Assembly (NCBI GenBank): GCA_035610835.1
Contig: CM069449.1
Coordinates: 10,559,855-10,623,854 of the forward strand
Source: Ophiura sarsii
Lineage: Eukaryota; Echinodermata; Ophiuroidea; Amphilepidida; Ophiuridae
DNA length: 64,000 bases
Reading direction: 5' to 3'
How positions within the stretch are numbered: the stretch's first letter is position 1; the number at the start of each line of letters is the position of its first letter. A model generated the notes under the pieces. That model did not search any database. It saw only the letters and a list, made by a program, of their open reading frames with translations, and was not told the origin of the DNA. The position numbers were made by a program, and so were the translations under genes. Below are positions 25,301 through 32,543 of this stretch, piece after piece.

Positions 25301-28300
25301 AAATAGTTTTATTTGTAAACTTGCTTGGTTGTGTTTCATTTCTATAAACGCTCGGACATTCTATATACTAAAACAGGCTTACGGGTCGTCGCACAAGCTT
25401 TTACCTACATCGACATACAATTACAAATACGAAACACATGATCTGACAAGAGCTGCTCAAGAAAAGGAGGCATTAAGGCCACTGTGGTTCTGAAAAACCA
25501 CCCGACCTAAGTCAAGTTAAGTATGTCAATTATAATACCATACCGTAATATCTGTCAAGAGACACGACTGCCAAAGGACCCAATCCGTAACGGTTTTTAG
25601 CTTGTACCACTACAAAGTAACTGGCATTTGGTTGAAGTGGTTGAGCTCCGGAGACACTTGGATCACCTGGTAAAATGTTAAAGCAATAGTGAACGCAATC
25701 CGGATGTCAATCTGGCCTCGGTTGCAATTCAAGTTATTAAATGTTAGTGTAAAAATACAATTGATAAAACACATTACATGCTCTGACAGCATAATCAATA
25801 ATTCAATGGCTTCGTGTTGACCGCCCTCTGTCAAGTTGAAATTGTATTCATTGCAAAACCGTTTAACACTACATTTTCAATAGCTGCTCTTAATTTAAAT
25901 TCACTATAGTTTAATCAGTTCCAAATTGGAGGCAACTATTTATTTGTGAGGCAGATGGAATCACGTGCGTCTACTATGATGTACTTATATGAAGAGGTAA
26001 AGAGATAAGCCTTTATTCGGTAAATCGCGGACACAATTGAGGAGGTACACTGTAAAAACAAACGTTTGACTATTTATAAACACTACAACACGTTTATTTG
26101 TTGTTGTTTACGTGTAAAGGTATAGGAGGTCGTTTACGATAAACGGGTTGCATAAACGCTACAACGTGTTGATACGTTTATTAACTGTTATCAAAAACGT
26201 GCTATACCAGCAATCATGTGTTTATACTTGCTGGTATAAACACGTTTTTGATAACAGTTAATAAACGTATCAACGCGTTGTAGCGTTTATGCAACCCGTT
26301 TATCTTTAACAACCTCCTATACATTTACACGTAAACAACAACAAATAAATGTGTTGTAGTGTTTATCAATAGTCAAACGTTTGTTTTTACAGTGTAGTAT
26401 CTAAGTTAAGTATATACAATAGGAGAGAGCGTCCTTTAAGTTGGGCAAATGCCGGAAGATTTACGAAATATGTAGTCAAGTAGACTTCATCTTCCCTCTA
26501 AAAGGTTGTTGGTTTAAATGGCTGCAGTTGCTCAAGTTTCATCCCAGAAAAAAATCATTTGTACACGATCTGATACGGAAGGTTCATTTATGCTGATCCA
26601 GTACGTGTACACTGGATCACCACCTTTATGAACCAATTTGGTAATCATTTGTACATGTTTGTTTCATTTTAATGCTTCTTTAGACAAATCCTTAATCTAC
26701 AATTCTACGCACAACTTGTTACCTATTACCACATTGGGTTGTGTAACGCCACCAGCGGCAAACAAAACTTTAGCCGGAATCGTCTGTATCGTGGATCCTG
26801 ATATTGGATGCCTGATGCTCTCTGGCACTCCTTGCGTGTATGCAGACACCACGTAAGATGTAACATCTTTCTCGTCGGAGCGTATGTCAAAACGAGCTGA
26901 TGTACGCATGCGTTCAACACCCGTGACCATTGGTTTTTTAGTAGGTGGCCTAATATCTTTAGGTAAACAAAATAAACGTAAAGTATAAAGGAAGAATTAA
27001 ATACAAATTATGAACACGGCTGTAAATTAGGCAAACTCCTTTTTGTTATCATTATACATCATGATATGAACTTTTCTCAAATGACAAGTCTATAATATAT
27101 ATGCAAATCCTTACTATACAATGTATATACAATGTATGCAAATTATACTTACTCATCAAGCAAGTATTACTTTCACCAGAAGATGGATATCGCTTGCCAC
27201 ATGAAAACACTTCCGGTTTGCCGATTCCCAATTCTGACGCCGTCGCTTTACAAGACTTCCACACCCGACGACAAACCTGTACATTGTATTGGACATAACT
27301 ATGTTCATTTTTATACAAATTAATGTTTTATCTCAGTATTTGAACTCTGGATTGCGTAACATCCCGTTTTATTATCGAATATGTGTTGGACTAATCCTAA
27401 TCCGGATTTTCTTGATTCCGTTTGCTTGTAGCACTAGTTACGTGCTGTGAGCGTAGCGAGATTCGATCGAAGGGACTAGAGCTACGAATGTCTGCTACGA
27501 AGGTTCAGAGGGCCCTAGGGTCAAAGTTTCGAGCTATTGTGCAGGATCGGACCTCACATGTTGCCACTCTCCTTGAATCAGTATTTTACGTGGCTACCTG
27601 GTTGCGACTTCATTGTCATAATAAAATACAGATTTGTAATAGGAACAGTTGTTTGGATACCAAGGAATGGATATACGCGAATATTGATAAATTAAAGAAA
27701 TCCGGGGGGGGGGGGGGGGTTGCCGGTCGTGGACAATGGCATGAAAAGGCCAAACGCATATTACGGAATAAAGCTAAATTTGGTTTATAAACTCGCTACC
27801 CGGCTAAGAGATACATTACAATTTTAAGTTGCTAACCATCAATGAATAGCATAATCAAGGGAATATACATCATTTGAAGTAGGGAATAAAATCCCTGTTT
27901 CAAGGGAGCAGTGACTCGTCGTATGACATTCCGTTATCCAGAGACAAGGACAATGGTAGATGAAAGTTTGGGAGCAGGGATAATCCTCAATTCAAATCTG
28001 GATTAATAAGCCGAAACCATTTTGTGTTATGATATTGGAAGGGGATTGTTTTGAGCGCCAGTGTAAGTATCTTATACATACCTCATGGCATGGATCAGCG
28101 GTAACGCCATCGTCACATTGCGGGTAGAGTGCAGCACACACAAAGGAATAGATTTCTGGGGAACAGCCAGAATTTAACAGAGCCTGTGGAACAAACATAA
28201 TATGCTACACTTAAAGCTTGATCATATATTGCGTCCATCGTGTATTGGCCTCACCCTGAAGGGCTGAGCAGATTCCACAACGCTCGAACTCTTTGCGCTC

Positions 28301-31300
28301 TCACACATGCGTAGTAGCTCCACCACAACACAATGACGCAGCTTGATTGGTCAACAGTGGTCAACGCTTGCGCTCTGCGTTTGAGCGTTGTGGAGTATGC
28401 TGGGCCCTTTACATGCTCGCCTCTTACAATATTATAGAACACACCATTTAGTAGATCACGCACGGTGTAATAATACTTATTGATATCATGAAGAACTTAT
28501 AAATCATATTGTTGTAATGTAAGACATATCTTCCATACCTTTCGATTCGTTACATGCATTTAGTCAAATACTCATAACCGCAACAATGATTGTACTGAAC
28601 TTGTATAAATAAGGCGTCAAGTTAATGAAACAACGATTTTTAAGTTGTATATATTTCAGAATTTTGAATCGAACTACTGGGCATAATGTTTTTGTCTGTT
28701 TAACGGTAAGTTGTCAGTATGTTAAAGAATATCGATAAAGTATACAAATTGCAGTTATTACAGGGTGTTCTGGAAACCTGCAAATTATTCTGCAGGATCT
28801 CTAGTTTAAACTTAACACCTCATATGTTAATATTGAGGTAAATGTACAGCGTGTCCCAAAAAACTGGGTTCAAAAGTTTGCGAGCTTTTAACGAAAAAAG
28901 AAGGAAACATGGATAGTTTATATTTAAGGATATCAAACAAAATATATCCGACCTTAATTGGGTAAATTTGAAGAACAATCCAATGTTAACTTTTTGAAAT
29001 ACAAAGATTTGAATAGAGCGTGGTCAGAACCCATTTGTCCCGATTTAAGAAATAAACCATCCGTGCGTTGCATGAAACTGTGCGCTTGTGCAGTATTCCT
29101 GGCATGGGGTTTATTCTCCGAAAGAACTTAACAATAACTCGGACTATAACAAAGAAGATTTTGTTTTAATGTTAATGTAAATATTGAACTTGTTTTATTG
29201 CAATATGACCCAGATAATTTTATTAACTGCCCAAGTCTTTGTAAAGAATGAATGCAAAGGCAAAACGTTGATGAAGTCACAACAAGGCGAAATTGCAACA
29301 CATAGGGGTGTTCCTTGAAAAGTGGGACAAATGGCTTCTGACCACGCTCTATTTAAATCTTTGTATTTCAAAAAGTTTATATTGGATTGATCACAGAGTT
29401 TAACCAATTAAGGTCACGTATATCTTGTTGGATATCCTTAAATATAAACTATCCATTTTCCCTACTTTTTTAGTTATAAGCTCGCAAACTTTTGAACCCT
29501 GTTTTGGGGGACACGCTGTATATGTAAAAGAGCGTACATCACTGACCGGATTGATGCGAGAAGTTTGTGAAGCTTTAAATCGGCGTTTGTCGACAGTAAG
29601 TAAATTAGAGCTTCGTCAAAATAAGTTGCACATTTTCGGGGAAACGCTGTAAAATATGGAAAACAAGACAATGTCCAGAATAACATACCTGAAGGTCTTC
29701 GTCCGCCATTTCCCTCTTGACAGCTGCAGCATTGGGATGTTTATGAGCATTTGGAAATCTTGTGTGACGGAAACCAAGATCTTGACAAATGGTTGATGGA
29801 ACCCTCTCGCACGGTAGTGAATCCCCGAAGATAGCTGTTGTATAATAACATTAAAGAAAGTTTCAATTCATATCCATGGTTTAATATACCCTTATATTCA
29901 AAAGTCCACAACTACACTACATTGTCCACAGATACCTCAAGCACATAAATTAGATACCCAAACATTAAGGATTATTATTATCCCATGTGAAAGCAAAATA
30001 AAAATGAAAACGCTTTCAAACATACTTTAAGACATGCAAGAGGGAATTTGCTTTGTACATGTGCCTTTTAAAGGATCATTTTGTGGTACAGAATTTAAAC
30101 TAAAAATTCTTGCTTCTGCAAAAAAATGCTTGAAGTGCCAAAATCCCGCAAATTTAGTGTATTACGAATCTCGATCTAGGTAAAAGGTAATACACGCAAT
30201 ATGACCATCAAAGAAGATGGTTCATCGTAGCGATGTGGTCTTCTCAAAACCGGCAAAAAATATCGCATGGTGCAAGTCGCAAATGTACCGACGGAATCTA
30301 CCTATGCCTCTGAAAAAGGTAAAGTGGTCAGGGTTGTCACCAGGCCAAATTTAGTGCCGGGTAAAATTTGGCCAAAGCGTAGCGAGCCGAGCGAGTGGAG
30401 CTCTCGCGGCTCAGCGGCCGGGATGTTTTTAGGTTTTTTAATGCACTTTGAGGGTTCCTGCCACATAATTTCTTTGTTTTATGAGGCAGTGTAATGATTT
30501 TATCCACAAATTGTATTTTTTTTTTTAGAGTGCCGGGCGGCCAGCCCAATTCCGGGCCCAGTGCCGGGCGGGCGGGCCCGCCCGGTGCCGCCCGGCCTGG
30601 TGACAACCCTGAAAGTGGTACACAAAAAAGGACTATTGTCAAATTTTACGGGGGGCGCCCGCCCCCTCCGTGTAAGCCACTGGTATCAGTGCAGTGGCGC
30701 GCCGGATTTGACTACAGATAGACCAGTGTGCAATGAAGGCATTCATGTGTAGTAGTAGCGTGTGATTATGCTAAGTTGATTTCAAACGCCAATTATTAGC
30801 CGTTGATGGGCAAAGTGTCGATTGGGAAATGTTTTGAAATTCTTTTGTTGTTGTATTGGTTTGTTTCTTTATTGCCATCATTGTTCACCGGCCTATAGTG
30901 AGCGTGCGAACTCACTAAAAATGTTTTAGAGATGACCAAATATAAGGACTGATCAGGGACAACTAAATTACTTATATTTTGGGACTTACGGGAGTATTGA
31001 TATTAGACGATTTATTGAATCAATTTCAATAAGTAAGCTATCAAAATATTCCTTGATGTATAAATAAGTATTATAAACGAAATCATTCTCTTTTACTGCA
31101 CAAATTACAGAGAAATCTTAAAATGAAAGTTGCAAACATTTTAAATTTTTGATGAATTTTTGAATTTTTTGCGACACGTTAATTTTCACTCATCTGTATC
31201 GATCTTCTATGTTGCAGGGGAATGGCATTTGGTTCTCATCTCATTTATAATAGAGGTTTGACTAATATTCATCACATCCATACCATTAAACAACAACTTT

Positions 31301-32511
31301 GATATGTCAATTTTCTAATAATTATAGTGACACCAATAGTAGGGTGCATCTTCTCCCCTTATGTCAATGGATTTGTCTGTCCCTAGTCTTAAAATGTTCC
31401 TATTGTCACAAAACTAACATGTGCCAAGTTTGAATTAATTTGGAAGTTGTCATGGGCCGGGGGCCAAATTAATTCAAACTTGGCACATGTTAGTTTTGTG
31501 ACAATAGGAACATTTTAAGACTAGGGACAGACAAATCCATTGACATATTAAAAATAAAGGGGGAGAAGATGCACCCTAACCAATAGTTAGCTTTAGACAA
31601 TTGACATCAGAGCAAGCGACCATTGATGTTTAGCTGTGGTTCGATTCCTATTGTTTAGCTGGTCGCTAGTGGGCGCTGCATTTGATATCCGTTATATGCT
31701 AGCACTTGTGCAACACATGTCTAAGGTCCAGTCCTTGGTCACACTAATGGCATAACTTACCATTCGTTGGTTCCCAGCAGCGGGTATACGAATCTATGTT
31801 TTCTGGAAGTCTATCACAATCAAACTCTAGTATAGGAGGCCACATTGCGATACTAGATCTACATTTGTATCTAGCATTTTCACAAACACTTCTGCAAGGC
31901 AGTATGGGTAATTTAGCTGGTCCAATCACTTTGCACGCTGGTATAAACATACTGCAAGCCAATTCCTGTACATTTACACAACAGAGGTTTATTATTAGTT
32001 CGGCATAGGCCTAGTCATGGTACTAAAAGTCAATCGAGCCAACTTTGTGTTGGTACGTATCATTCACTTGTATAAGACGTAATCTTCATTTCAGCGTGGT
32101 AAAATATGCGAGAGAAAAATCCAATTTTTCATTTAGATCCAGTGTCCCACCCTGACCAGTCAATGTTATCAACACTTGCTCGGTTGCCGTATAGATTATC
32201 TACAGATTTACATTCATTTTTAGGGGTGCAGGAGGAGGTTAAAGATATGTAGAGAAGGAAAGAATATTGGATCAAATCTGGTCCTTGTGTGACAACACTA
32301 AATTCCCGCATTAGACTTATATTATACTACAATCAACTCTATGCTAATGTATCTTAATTAACATGGTGCAAGCATGTGTACAGGGGCGGACTGGGTCCTG
32401 AAAGCGGCCATGGCAAAATTATTAAAGCGGCCCTTTTTGACCATGTCAGTGTTTTTCAAATTTTCGTAAAAGGTTGCCCCAAATGTTTCCTAGTCAATTT
32501 CACGTAAGTGT

Positions 32512-32543
<32 letters not shown>

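Noticed and set aside
27422..27790. 122-codon open frame on + crossing a G run
   Set aside because: Lies in an intron of the - strand gene, contains a polyglycine artefact of the G run, no domain.
30494..30752. Proline/glycine-rich open frames on +
   Set aside because: They translate the GC-rich interior of a hAT-type MITE.
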